A DNA stretch of 64,000 bases from Lonicera japonica (taxonomy: Eukaryota > Streptophyta > Magnoliopsida > Dipsacales > Caprifoliaceae), in contig CM038471.1 in assembly GCA_021464415.1 (NCBI GenBank), positions 34,073,234 to 34,137,233 on the forward strand. The letters run 5' to 3'. Each line of letters opens with the position of its first letter. The first letter of the stretch is position 1. The position numbers were made by a program, and so were the translations under genes. Of this stretch, positions 24,313 to 34,041 are shown piece by piece. Under the pieces are notes generated by a model that saw nothing but the letters and a program-made list of their open reading frames with translations, was not told where the DNA came from and ran no database searches.

Positions 24313-24499
24313 TGTCGCACGACAATTGGGTATGTCGCGCGACAATCCCCCTTGTGTCGCGCGACAAACCCTTCTGACACCAGACCATCCACTCTCTGAC
24401 ACATCAGTCTGTCAGAAACATCATTTCAGCCGTTTGTCGCGCGACATGGTGCACATTGTCGCGCGACACATGCCCTTTTTGGGGAAGTGTTGCGCGACA
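24313..24499 (+). promoter_or_regulatory. Cluster of six TGTCGCGCGACA palindromes upstream of the LTR TATA box
   Basis: Perfect 12-bp palindromes TGTCGCGCGACA lie at 24333, 24355, 24435 and 24457. One-base variants lie at 24313 (TGTCGCACGACA) and 24488 (TGTTGCGCGACA). Starts are spaced 20, 22, 80, 22 and 31 bp, so close pairs are about two helical turns apart. The last copy ends 15 bp before the TATA box. The same cluster is in the 3' LTR (about 41798-41984), and its last copy is in the window-start LTR (19-30). Probably binding sites for a dimeric regulator; the identity is unknown. The CGCG core also fits plant CAMTA sites. Confidence 0.75.
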
Positions 24500-24514
24500 T
24501 TCTTCCCCGAGCAG

Positions 24515-24522
24515 TATAAATA
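24515..24522 (+). promoter_or_regulatory. TATA box of the LTR promoter
   Basis: TATAAATA, preceded by CCCCGAGCAG and conserved in all three LTR copies (45-52, 24515-24522, 42000-42007). Transcription of the sense genomic RNA would start about 30 bp downstream. Confidence 0.8.
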
Positions 24523-25702
24523 GGCTAACACCCCCAAGGGTTCAGAGGCAGCAACTTGGGATTGAAGAATTCTTGGCTTATATCTGATTTTCTAGTCTTT
24601 CGTCAAGCATCTCTATTATCGTCTTATTTCTGAAGAATTGTCGAATCTATTCTCGGCACTCGACGTGTCCTGTCTCTGGAATCGAATTCTCGAAAATATC
24701 TAAAGAAGGAAAAGATTATTATCGCCGGAGATCTCTCTGCCGTATTATATTTTCTTTCTTATTATTATTCTCGTCGGGAAGGTAAATAAAGTCTCTTTTA
24801 GTATTTAACATTAGATATCTGTGTACTTGTTTTACATCTGTTGTTTTGTCCACGTTTTATTTGAATAAACTTATTGCCAAGTTACAAATAGTCTACTGTT
24901 TTTAAAACAAAAAGACCCTGATAAAATCATTTGCAAAACCAGAAGAGTAAGTACATTATCGTCCGGATAAAATTCTATTTTTAAAACCCGGACCGGTAAA
25001 ATCTACTTAGGAATTAAAAACCTGGTATATCCTATCTCTTTCATAGAATGTGATATGTCTGGTAGAACTCCCCTCAAGAGTTCTAATTCCATATTAAATT
25101 AGTCCCGATACAAAGATCCAAGCTTTTCCAAAATAAGTCAAAACCCGAGAAAAACCGTCATTATCTGAGAAATAAAACAGAAAACTCTCTCTAAAGAAAA
25201 ACAACTTTTGTCACTTATATTTACGTCTTTCAAAATAAAACATTGGATCTCGGAACACAAAGGTTTCCATCCCTTTTCCCGTTTTCCCCAGAAATTAGGG
25301 TTTTTACTTGGAAAGTAGTAGACTGTCAGTAAAAGTATCCAAGTTTTTCAACATAAAATAAATATATAAGACCACTAGAGACCGAAAGGGAGGAATGGGT
25401 GCTTAACACCTTCCCAATCTGTAACAAAGTTTCCGAACCCTATAGAATCTTGATTTCGTAGACAAACATGTAAAGAAAGGCTTATTTGTAGCCTTTTCTC
25501 TTACACAACCATTTTGTCTGTTTTCTCGTAAAACGTACTGGCGACTCTGAACAAACTCTTTTGCATCTAAAAATAGAATAAAGGGACACTTGATATGAAT
25601 TATCAACCAATAGAAGCAAATGGAACGACGGAATCCTCTCCGACGTTTCAGACACCCAACAACGGGATCGAGACCCGGGGGTCGCATTTGCGGATTCTCA
25701 CA

Positions 25703-26453
25703 GTGGCGACTCTGCTAGGGACAATAGAAAACTAGACTCTTATATGTGGACTTTTTTGTTTATTTATTGAATACTTGCTTTTACTGCTTTCCCTACTTAT
25801 GTTAATTGATTGAGAAGAAACCTTTTTCTAAAAATAGAAGTTTTCAAAAATACGTAATAAAAATAATGATATTTGTGAAACCAACCTTTCGAACTTTGCA
25901 CGCACTTTCACAAATCATGCATTAATTCTATGAGTGTGAATTTACCCCAAACCCTCGAAAGTATTGTAGGTGAGTAGGGAGTTGGCTTGTTGGGGCCAAC
26001 ATAAACCAAAAGCATTTACTTCCACTCTCCTTGGCCAAGTACGCCCCCGAGGTATATCGAGTGACGAGAACACTTACATACCCGGGAAGTATATCAAAAG
26101 ACTTTTGCACGTACCCGCCCCTGGGGTATATCGCAAGGTCTTGCCAAATAGGAGGGAGCCTGAAGCCTTAACCGTTCGTACACCGGCGCTGCATATAAGA
26201 TTGAGTCAGCTAAAACACTTGTCAAACAGTCGTAAGGGATGTACCACCTTACGGCTTACTTTACAACATCTTTTTAAAATCCGAGTCTTTTCTCGACAAT
26301 TTTTAGTGGTTCTTTTGGCAAAAATCGAGTCACATCATAGTCTTCCTTCATCTTCGCCACGTGGTTTCGTCTACAGTCGTGAACAACGACAGTCTGGAAG
26401 GTTGGGCCGGTCAAGATCATACCGAAAGATTACTGAGACCAAGCACATTCGTA
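25703..26453 (+). other. Primer-binding site and leader of the inner element
   Basis: TGGCGACTCTGCTAGGGAC at 25704-25722 begins two bases after the LTR and fits a tRNA 3' end; Ogre/Tat relatives use a similar site assigned to tRNA-Arg, so that is the likely primer. The following 730 bases have no convincing protein. The 226-codon frame starting at 25970 runs through this leader and over the gag start in another frame, and I consider it non-coding. Confidence 0.7.
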
Positions 26454-28155
26454 ATGACCAACGAACGCGAGAATCAATAAATGGATCAAAGCCTAGCCGA
26501 GGCATCAGCAGTCCAGCCAACCTTAGCCGAGATGCATCGTCTACTTATGACCGTCAACAAGAATCTAGCAAGTCTCACAATCGAGCAACAGAGTATCCGA
26601 GTTCGAGTAGAAGAGTTGTCAGCCGAACGAACTGCACCACCGGGGTTTGAACGGCTACCACCGAATCGAGATCAGAATCAAGGGCAGTCATCACAAGTAC
26701 TTCCCCCAGTCCAAGGAACCAATCCGCCTCAAACGGGCCCCATCATAGCCGGTCACGTTTAGACAGATCCCAATAATCAGAATCAATGAGCCCCGGATTC
26801 AGGCCCCACTTATCAGCAACAAGAGCCACCCATCGTCTGGCCACAACCCCAACAAGGTTTTGAGCCTTAGTTCTAACCATGGCCACAAGTTCCCACAAGG
26901 CCTATTCCGCCCCCGGCCCCAATAGCCTCTCCTAATTAGTACCCAGACATCAACCGACTTCGGGCAGTGTATGCAGAATCGATTATAGCTCGGGAACAGC
27001 CCGACGAGGTATCAAGAGAGAGTGAAGAAATGAAGAAACTGAAAGAGCAGATGAAGGTTTTGTAGAGGGAAATTTCTCCTTCTACCCAAAAGCAAGATTG
27101 TCCTAGGGATTCAAGCTCCCTTCCATCACCAAATTCTCAGGAATCACACCCCCTAAAACCCATCTTCAATCCTACATCAGATCCATGCAAGTGTCTGGTT
27201 GTGGAGAACCGGAATTAGCTCAGGCCTTTCACATGACTCTCACGGGGGTCGCCCTGAGATGGTTTTTTGATCTGGAGAGACACCACACAAAGACTTGGGG
27301 AGATATTGTCAAGGAGTTCATGAATAAATACGGGTCCAATGAAGATTTGGAAATTACACGCAAGCACCTGAAGATGGCCAAGCAAGGCAAAAAGGAGAGC
27401 TTCAGCGACTTTGTCACCCGCTGGAGAGAAATGGCCTCTCAAATGTCCAAACGGCCCGATGAAGAAGAGCAGTTATAGATCATACAGAAGAATTTCACTC
27501 CAGCTGTATTGAGTTGTATGGGAAAGCATGTATTCCCACACTTCAGAGCCCTGTTAAGCATGGGGTCACAAGTAGAGGAAGAACTGGCCAAGAAAGTAGA
27601 AACTGATACCAAGAAAGCCTCAAACACTGGGAGAAAGACGGCCACTTCAGCCGTGAACCAACTAAGCTCATACCCATATCAACAAAACCCATTTCAACAG
27701 CCACAACAAGCACCTCCGATGACCTAGCCCACACAAGGAGACTCTTCGAGCACCGAGGTCAAGAAAAGGAGAAACTTTTGCACCCTTCCCACTACCTTGG
27801 TCAAAAGCCTGGAACTGTTCTGAAAGGTTGGACTAATCACTCCACTCAACCCACGCCCCCACCAAACCCTATTCCCAGCACCTGGAGAATGAATGAGAAT
27901 TGTGCATACCATCAGGCCGCAAGCCATGACACGGAATGTTGTTTGGCTCTTCGCCATCGTATTCAAGACCTAATCGAGGCTGGTACTATACCCGCACCCG
28001 GCAGACCCAATGTTACTAACAACCCCCTTCCTAACCATGCTCCACCTGCGGGAATTAACGCCTTAACCAATGATGAAGAAGGCTTTGATCCCGTGGGACT
28101 CATTCGAGATGACCCAGCTTACAAATCACCGGTTGTACCGCCAGAAAAGGCTTAA
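26454..28155 (+). pseudogene. gag (capsid/nucleocapsid) of the inner element, frameshifted
   Basis: Likely start ATG 26454 (MTNERENQ), with an in-frame TAA just before MDQSLAEASA at 26481. A coiled-coil-like N-terminal part (LAEMHRLLMTVNKNLASLTI) is followed by a Pro/Gln-rich linker with stops. The capsid core lies at 27185-27480 in another frame, with FHMTLTGVALRWFFDLE and FSDFVTRWREMASQMSKRP, as in plant retrotransposon gag. The nucleocapsid-like knuckle CAYHQAASHDTECC is at about 27901-27942 in the frame that continues into pol. At least two frameshifts and several stops are needed to join these parts, so no functional Gag is made. Confidence 0.88.
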
Positions 28156-29170
28156 GTTGCACCAGGTCTCAATCTAATAATTGACCAATGGATGGCTAAG
28201 ATGAAATTCCTACCCGGGCAGGGTTTAGGAAAGTCCAATCAGGGAATTTCATAACCACTTGCAATCAAAACCAATCCCAGAAAATCTGGGATATGATAGA
28301 CCCAGGACAAGAAGAAATAACCATGGAGGCCCCGAGGCTTTCTCAAGGAGACAATCTGTATGACAGAGACCTCCCCCAAAACTTTCAGTTGGTCGGTGGA
28401 ACCAGAATCGTCAGAAGCCTCAGAGGAATCATATCCAGCATCCCTTTGGATACAATAAATTACCCGTTCAGGAAGGGTATATCAGCCACCACCAATGGAT
28501 GCCGAGAAAACACCTCCTCCCAAGAAAATAGGAGGGGATCGAGTATTGGAACAGTTGAAGAAAACCCAGGCACACATCACCATTTGGGGTTTCCTGGTTG
28601 CCTCCAAACCTCACAGGACCGCTTTCATCAAACTCCTAGATGAGGCCGTTATATCACCAGACTCCATGCCCGAACAACTGCCAAACATAATTGGGTCGCT
28701 TACAGTCCAAAAAAATCTGTCATTTTTAGGTGAAGACTTGTCTCCACTAGGGAAGAAACACAGTCTGGCCCTCCATATTACTGTCCGGACTCGAGGAAAA
28801 ATTCTGCTACATGTCCTCATTGACAACGAGTCAACCATAAATGTATGCCCTTTGAAGACCGCCAGATGTCTGGGTATCTTAGATTCAGAGCTTTCTCCAT
28901 CAGCTGTAACCGCCAGGGCCTATGACAACACTAGGAGAGCCATTATGGGTTCTCTAAAGCTCGATCTCATGATCGGTCCCAAAAATTTCCCAGCCGACTT
29001 TCAAATCATAGACATCCCCTCCAGTTTCAACCTCCTATTGGGAAGAGCATGACTACATGACATAGGAGCACTCCCCTCCTCCTTACACCAGAAGATCAAG
29101 ATACCGTTCGAAGGAAAGATAATCACCATCCAAGGAGATCCTGAAAGGACCTTGGCAGATTTATAATTAC
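28156..29170 (+). pseudogene. G-patch motif and aspartic protease of the inner element
   Basis: All in the pol frame. A G-patch-like motif WMAKMKFLPGQGLGKSNQGI lies at about 28189-28248; this RNA-binding glycine-rich fold is known from some Tat-lineage and some retroviral protease regions. The pepsin-like protease follows. Its active-site block reads VLIDNESTINVCPL at about 28813-28854, where Gly of the usual D-[ST/N]-G is Glu, which should abolish activity. The later flap/hydrophobic block reads FNLLLGRA-stop-LHDIGALPSSLHQKIK at about 29023-29100, with the conserved Trp replaced by TGA. Confidence 0.85.
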
Positions 29171-29922
29171 ATATCTTGGGCATCGGGAGTCAAAGCATAC
29201 AGTTGGGAGGATTTTCTTACGAGCCTCAAATGCAAGCCCTCACCACTTAGAGAATCGAGTATCTTCCCCCTGATAATATCCCCGGTCTCAGCACCAAGAT
29301 CACAAATATGCTGAAAATGATGAAATACTTACTTGGAGCCAGTCTGGGAATGGGGCAGCCAGGATTATTGCAGGCCTTAGAACCAGTGACGAGGCATGAA
29401 AGAGAAGGGTTGGGGTACCAACACACCGAAGAAGACAACCAAGAGAAAAGGAGTCAAGGACACCAGTATCCGAGTTTTAGTTCTCTTAATGGATTTTTTG
29501 TCAAAGAAGGCAAGGACTTTCCCTTTTGCAGCTTTCAGGAGCCTTGGAGAAACAGCGACGGAGAGAACCTTCCAGGATGAGAAATCTTCTATGAGGAGGA
29601 CCTTTATATCAAGGAAAACGCTATACACAGTTTCTCTACCAAGTTAACGATCGGGCCAATGGAAGAAAATGAAGACAAGGAAGATGAAGAGGAAGAACTA
29701 ATCGGAGATCTCTTCGACGTCATGGCTCTAGGGGATGATGAGCCAAGAGACGACCCTGTACACTTAATACACGCTGATCCAGATTACTAGGAAAAGGGGG
29801 GAAAGAGTTAAATTGTAAGGGTAAGAGATAAGAGCGAGGGTAGGGCTAAGGAAGAGTCCCTCCTAGATTTACTTTTCAAACTTGTACCTGTAAGCACTGT
29901 CATTAATAAAGAAGACTCTATT
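29171..29922 (+). pseudogene. Protease-RT linker with second glycine-rich motif
   Basis: Continues in the pol frame with stops. HEREGLGYQ near 29395-29421 resembles the second half of a G-patch. It is followed by a charged region (EENEDKEDEEEELIGDL at about 29659-29709) and a long low-conservation spacer before RT. I recognise no further domain. Confidence 0.55.
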
Positions 29923-31566
29923 TTGCGGTATCCTGTTAATTTTGATTCTGTAATTACTTATATGGAATTAGAAAGATTAAATAAACACCCTGAATGGGAG
30001 GAGCAGCGCATACAAAGCGAGGAGGGAGATACTCTTGTGATTAACCTCAGGACGGAAGCGGAAAGAAAAGAGGTCAGTATTGGGGCAAGTCTAAGTGAGA
30101 CAGAAAAAGAAGAATTCACACAAACTCTGAATGAGTACGTGGATATCTTTGCCTGGTCCTATGTAGATATGTCAGGTTTAAATAGCCAGATAGTCATGCA
30201 CGAGATACACACCAAGCCAGAGTTTAGACCCGTCAAGCAGAAATTAAGAAAGCTTATGCCAGAATGGTCCCTGAAAGTAAAAGAAGAAGTGATAAAACAA
30301 CTAAGTGTGGGGTTCTTGCGGGTGATCGAGTACCCTTCATAGTTAGCCAACATTGTACCCGTCCCAAAAGCAAATGGGAAATTCCGCATGTGTGTAGATT
30401 ACCAAGATCTCAATAAAGCCTGCCCAAAAGACGATTTCTCATTGCTCAACATTGATTTGATAGTGGATAATACCGCCAATCATGCCCTGAAGTCATTCAT
30501 AGATGGTTTCGCCGGGTATAATCAGATCAAGATGCACCCGGATCACCAGGAGAAAACAGCATTTATCACGCCATGGGGAACATATTGTTACACCGTTATG
30601 CCATTCGGGCTAAAGAATGCCAGGGCAACATATTAGAGGGCAGCCACAGCTATCTTCCACGACATGATTCACAAAGAAGTATAAGTATATGTGGACGACA
30701 TGATAATCAAGTCAAAGGAGAGTGAATGCCATGTACCAGCCTTGCGAGCCTTTTTTGACCGCCTCCGCCAGTACCAGATGAGACTCAATCCGCAGAAATG
30801 TGTGTTCGGGATAACCAAGGGAAAACTCCTAGGCTATGTCGTCAGTAAAAAGGGAATTGAGGTAGACCTTGCCAAGATTTGAGCTATCTGAGACATGCCC
30901 GAGCCTCGTACCGAGAAAGAAGTCCGGGGATTTTTGGGTAATTTGTAGTACATCAGCAGGTTCATCTCTCAGCTTACTTAGACTTGCGAACCCATCTTTA
31001 AACTCTTGAGAAAATCTTTACCAGGAGAATGGGACAATCAGTGCCAGAAAGCTTTTGATAGAATAAAATACTACCTCTCCAAACCCCCAGTGTTAGCCCC
31101 ACCACAGACCGGACTGCCACTAATTCTATACCTGACCGTCATCGATTCAGTTGCAGGGGCCATGCTAGCCCAACATCTGACTGATACACGAAAAGAACAA
31201 GCCATCTACTACATCAGCAAGAAATTGTCCCCATTTGAGATAAACTACACGCCATTGGAGAAATCATGCACCACTCTCGTCTGGGTAACACAGAAATTAC
31301 GGCATTACATGCTGGCTTTTTCGGTCATCCTGGCATCACGAATTGATCCGTTGAAGTACCTCTTCGAAAAATCGGCTCTCTCGAACCGTACAGCAAAATG
31401 GTTATTCTTACTCTCTGAATTCGACATCACCTACATGACCCAGAAGGCAGTCAAAGGCAAGATCATAGCTGATTACCTGGCCCACAATCCAATATTGGGG
31501 GACATGCTAGAAGAAGCTGAATTCTCAGACGAAACTATCATGAATGTCAAGATCGATGAAGACTAG
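29923..31566 (+). pseudogene. Reverse transcriptase and RNase H of the inner element
   Basis: One frame throughout, broken by stops at about 30340, 30634, 30682, 30880, 30889, 30946 and 30979. RT blocks in order: VPKANGKFRMCVDYQDLNKA, FIDGFAGYNQIKMHP, WGTYCYTVMPFGLKNA and the catalytic VYVDD at 30685-30699, then GKLLGYVVSKKGIEVD and TEKEVRGFLGNL. The RNase H part shows LILYLTVIDSVAGAMLAQ, EQAIYYISKKLSPFEINYTP and ADYLAHNPI. Most stops sit where relatives have Trp, Gln or Arg and need a single transition. Confidence 0.93.
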
Positions 31567-32145
31567 AAATTATACTTTGACGGGGCCGTCAACCGAAATG
31601 GGAACGGGATAGGCATCCTGTTAGTCTCCCCGGACCAAATTCACTCCCCGGTATCATATCGTCTGGACTTCTTCTGTACCAACAACATGGCTGAGTATGA
31701 AGCCTGTATAATCGGATTAGAGATCGCACTCCAAAGGGGTATAAAGAGAATACAAGTGTACGGAGATTCAGCATTAGTGGTCCACCAAGTTCTGAAGGAA
31801 TAGAAGATCAGAGATGAAAAGTTAGTCCCCTACCTTGCCCGGCTGGAGGAGGTCACAGGAAGATTTAAGCATTAGGAGTTCAACTATGTCCCCAAGTCAC
31901 AAAATAGTTTTGCTGACGCACTAGCAACCCTGGCATCTATGATCGATATCCCAGAGGGGAAGGAAGAAATAACTCTTACCGTACAAAGAAGATCAGAACC
32001 AGCACACTGCATGGCCCTTGAGGTAGATAATGAAAAAAATGGGGACTCAACCACTTGGTTTTATGACATCTGGAACCTATTGAAAAACCATCAGTATCCC
32101 GAGCAAACAGACAAGAGAACACGGATCACGCTCAGGAGATTAGCA
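31567..32145 (+). pseudogene. Archaic-type RNase H (aRH) of the inner element
   Basis: After the stop at 31564 the frame reads KLYFDGAVNRNGNGIGILLV, then NNMAEYEACIIGLEIAL, then VYGDSALVVHQV, then FADALATLA. These supply the Asp, Glu, Asp and Asp of a second, plant-acquired RNase H domain. Having this domain between RNase H and integrase assigns the element to the Tat lineage. Further stops at about 31801 and 31873 inactivate it. Confidence 0.92.
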
Positions 32146-33300
32146 TCAAGGATCATACTTTGTGCCGAAAGGCTGTATAAAAGGAACTACGATGGGACCC
32201 ATCTCCAATGTCTCATTGAAGAAGAATCGGTTAAAATGATGGACCAGATACATGGGGGCGATTGTGGACCTCATATAAGCGGTCATACCCTTGCCCGTAA
32301 AATCATCAGACAAGGTTATTACTGGTTTACCCTGTAGAACGACTGCGTTAACCATGTACGCCGTTGTCACAAGTGCCAAATCTCTGTTAAATTTCAGAAA
32401 CTTCCTCCTAAAGAATTGTACAACATGACTGCTCCCTGACCTTTCGCAACCTGGGGAATCGACATCATTGGAAAGATCTCACACAAAGCCAGCAACGGCC
32501 ATGAATTCATACTAGTAGCCATCGACTACTTCACCAAATGGGTAGAGGCCGAGTCTTTCCAAACCCTTGACGCCAGGAAAGTTGCTCGATTCATCAGACG
32601 AAATATCATCTGTTGTTATGGGGTCCCACACGAGATCATCTCGGACAACGGCACCCACTTCGAATGAGAGGCTAATACAGTCATGGAAGAATACGGTATT
32701 ACCCGACACAGATCTTCACCATATAGACCACAAACCAATGGGGTAGTTGAGGCCGCTAACAAGAATCTGAAGAATATCCTAAGCAAGATGACCGACACCT
32801 ATCGAGACTTGCCAAAAAAATTATCATATGCATTGTGGGGATACCGCACCACCGAAAGGGTCTCCACCGGGGCAACCCTATTTTTTCTCACATACGAGAT
32901 GGAAGCAGTCCTCCCTGTTGAATTAAAAGTTCCATTCCTCAGAGTAATGCTAGAGAATCAAGTTAATGAACTGGAATGGGTCCAGGCACGTTATAACGAG
33001 CTGGCCTTGCTAGATGAGAAGGGATTGAGAGCTGCGTACCACCACCAAGGGTATCAGAAGAGAATTGCTCGAGCATTTAACCAGAAAGTAAAGACTCGGG
33101 GTATCAATGAGAATGACATAGTGTTGAAAGAAATTCAAGAGCCAGCCAGAAATCCAAGGAGAATGTTCGGGCAGAAGTGGACGGGGCCATACATCGTCAA
33201 AGAAATTGATACAGGGGGTGTCGCCATACTCACAGACCTGGACAGACAATTACTGCATTCACCAGTCAACATAGATCAATTGAAGAAGTATTACCAATAG
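32146..33300 (+). pseudogene. Integrase of the inner element
   Basis: The zinc-binding part has QIHGGDCGPHISGHTLARKI, GYYWF and HVRRCHKCQ (HHCC). The catalytic core shows WGIDIIG, then FILVAIDYFTKWVEAE, then IISDNGTHFE, then NGVVEAANKNLKN (Asp, Asp, Glu). The C-terminal part has ARAFNQKVKTRGINENDIVL and FGQKWTGPYIVKEID. Stops at about 32335, 32437 and 32665 break it. The reading ends LKKYYQ at 33300. No chromodomain is visible, as expected for Tat. Confidence 0.93.
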
Positions 33301-33360
33301 ATGTAACATGTATAGATAAGAACTACGTAAGCCTGATCCCCAACTCAGACTTGTGTTTTG

Positions 33361-33601
33361 AAAAATCAAAAGGGGAAAACTCCTCATAAGTCGGGCAGAG
33401 CTCATCCAGCTCGAAACGGAAAAAATGATCCACAGGGCTCCAGAAATACAAAGCGCCTAATAAAAAAGAAAAATCTAGAAGACGATGGCACTAGCCTGCC
33501 AAAGGACTGAATGCACCAAAGTTCAAGCCATTCTCAGAAGATATCAGAGCGTCTCGGGCTTCAACATAAGAAAAGTCAGAATTTGTACGATAAGAAGACA
33601 T
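33361..33601 (-). pseudogene. Second antisense ORF of the inner element, truncated
   Basis: From ATG 33601 the minus strand encodes MSSYRTNSDFSYVEARDALI and on to FSPLAG, a TAG at 33491, and then in the same frame LLGALYFWSPVDHFFRFELD and CPTYEEFSPF before a stop near 33361. The pattern F-W-x-P-x-x-x-x-F-x-F-x-x-x-E-L-x-P-T-x-E-E resembles the start of a domain found in many plant transposon-derived proteins (DUF7745-like, from memory). The rest of such a domain is absent because pol begins at once on the other strand. It has its own TATA box and palindromes (next entry). Assignment is tentative. Confidence 0.45.
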
Positions 33602-33639
33602 TTTGAGAAGGTGTGGGGATGAAGGAAGGCAGAGGGGTG

Positions 33640-33717
33640 TATTTATAGCAAAAAAGAGGGTCCTGTACTTGTTTGTCGCGCGACAAACCCATATCCAGGA
33701 GGGATTGTCGTGCGACA
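33640..33717 (-). promoter_or_regulatory. Antisense promoter 2: TATA box plus two CGCG palindromes
   Basis: On the minus strand TATAAATA (33640-33647) lies about 39 bp before ATG 33601. Upstream are TGTCGCGCGACA at 33674-33685 and the variant at 33706-33717 (TGTCGTGCGACA on the plus strand). The 5' leader is C/T-rich. The sequence beyond the palindromes (CCTCTTTCCTG...TTTGCCTTTCTCA) resembles that beyond the palindromes of the PMD promoter at 37905. Confidence 0.6.
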
Positions 33718-34041
33718 ATCCTCTTTCCTGTATCCCTGTTTTTGCCTTTCTCACATATATGAGTCATTTTTGCCAAACGAATCACTTCTGAATGCATTTT
33801 TATTCTCACTTTGTTCTTTTGCAGGAACCCTAAGTACAACCGCGCTACAAGGTATGGCACCTAAATCACTGATTCATATGAATATATCTTTCACAGATAA
33901 GGAATAAATATACATCACTAAACACAAATAAAGAATTTTCATAAATTCAATCAAAGAACAGTTTTTCAAAACTAAAATCTCTATCTAGAAGTCTAAAAAA
34001 TAAATACATATCTGTCTGAACTAACTAAATGAAGAAAAAAA

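Larger units (their letters stand above)
24172..25702 (+). repeat. 5' LTR of the inner Tat element
   Basis: Begins TATAGACACC where the 3' LTR has TGTAGACATC, so the terminal TG is mutated to TA. It ends ATTCTCACA. It holds a cluster of CGCG palindromes, a TATA box at 24515-24522 and a microsatellite-like TTATTATTATT stretch near 24758. Scattered substitutions and small indels separate it from the 3' LTR. I did not compute a divergence. Confidence 0.95.

Noticed and set aside
25970..26650. 226-codon plus-strand ORF before gag
   Set aside because: Runs through the leader and over the gag start in another frame, has no domain, and the gag frame MDQSLAEA is the family-typical one.
33491..33860. 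Longer minus-strand frames through the palindrome region
   Set aside because: The segment upstream of ATG 33601 contains the TATA box and palindromes, so it is promoter rather than protein.
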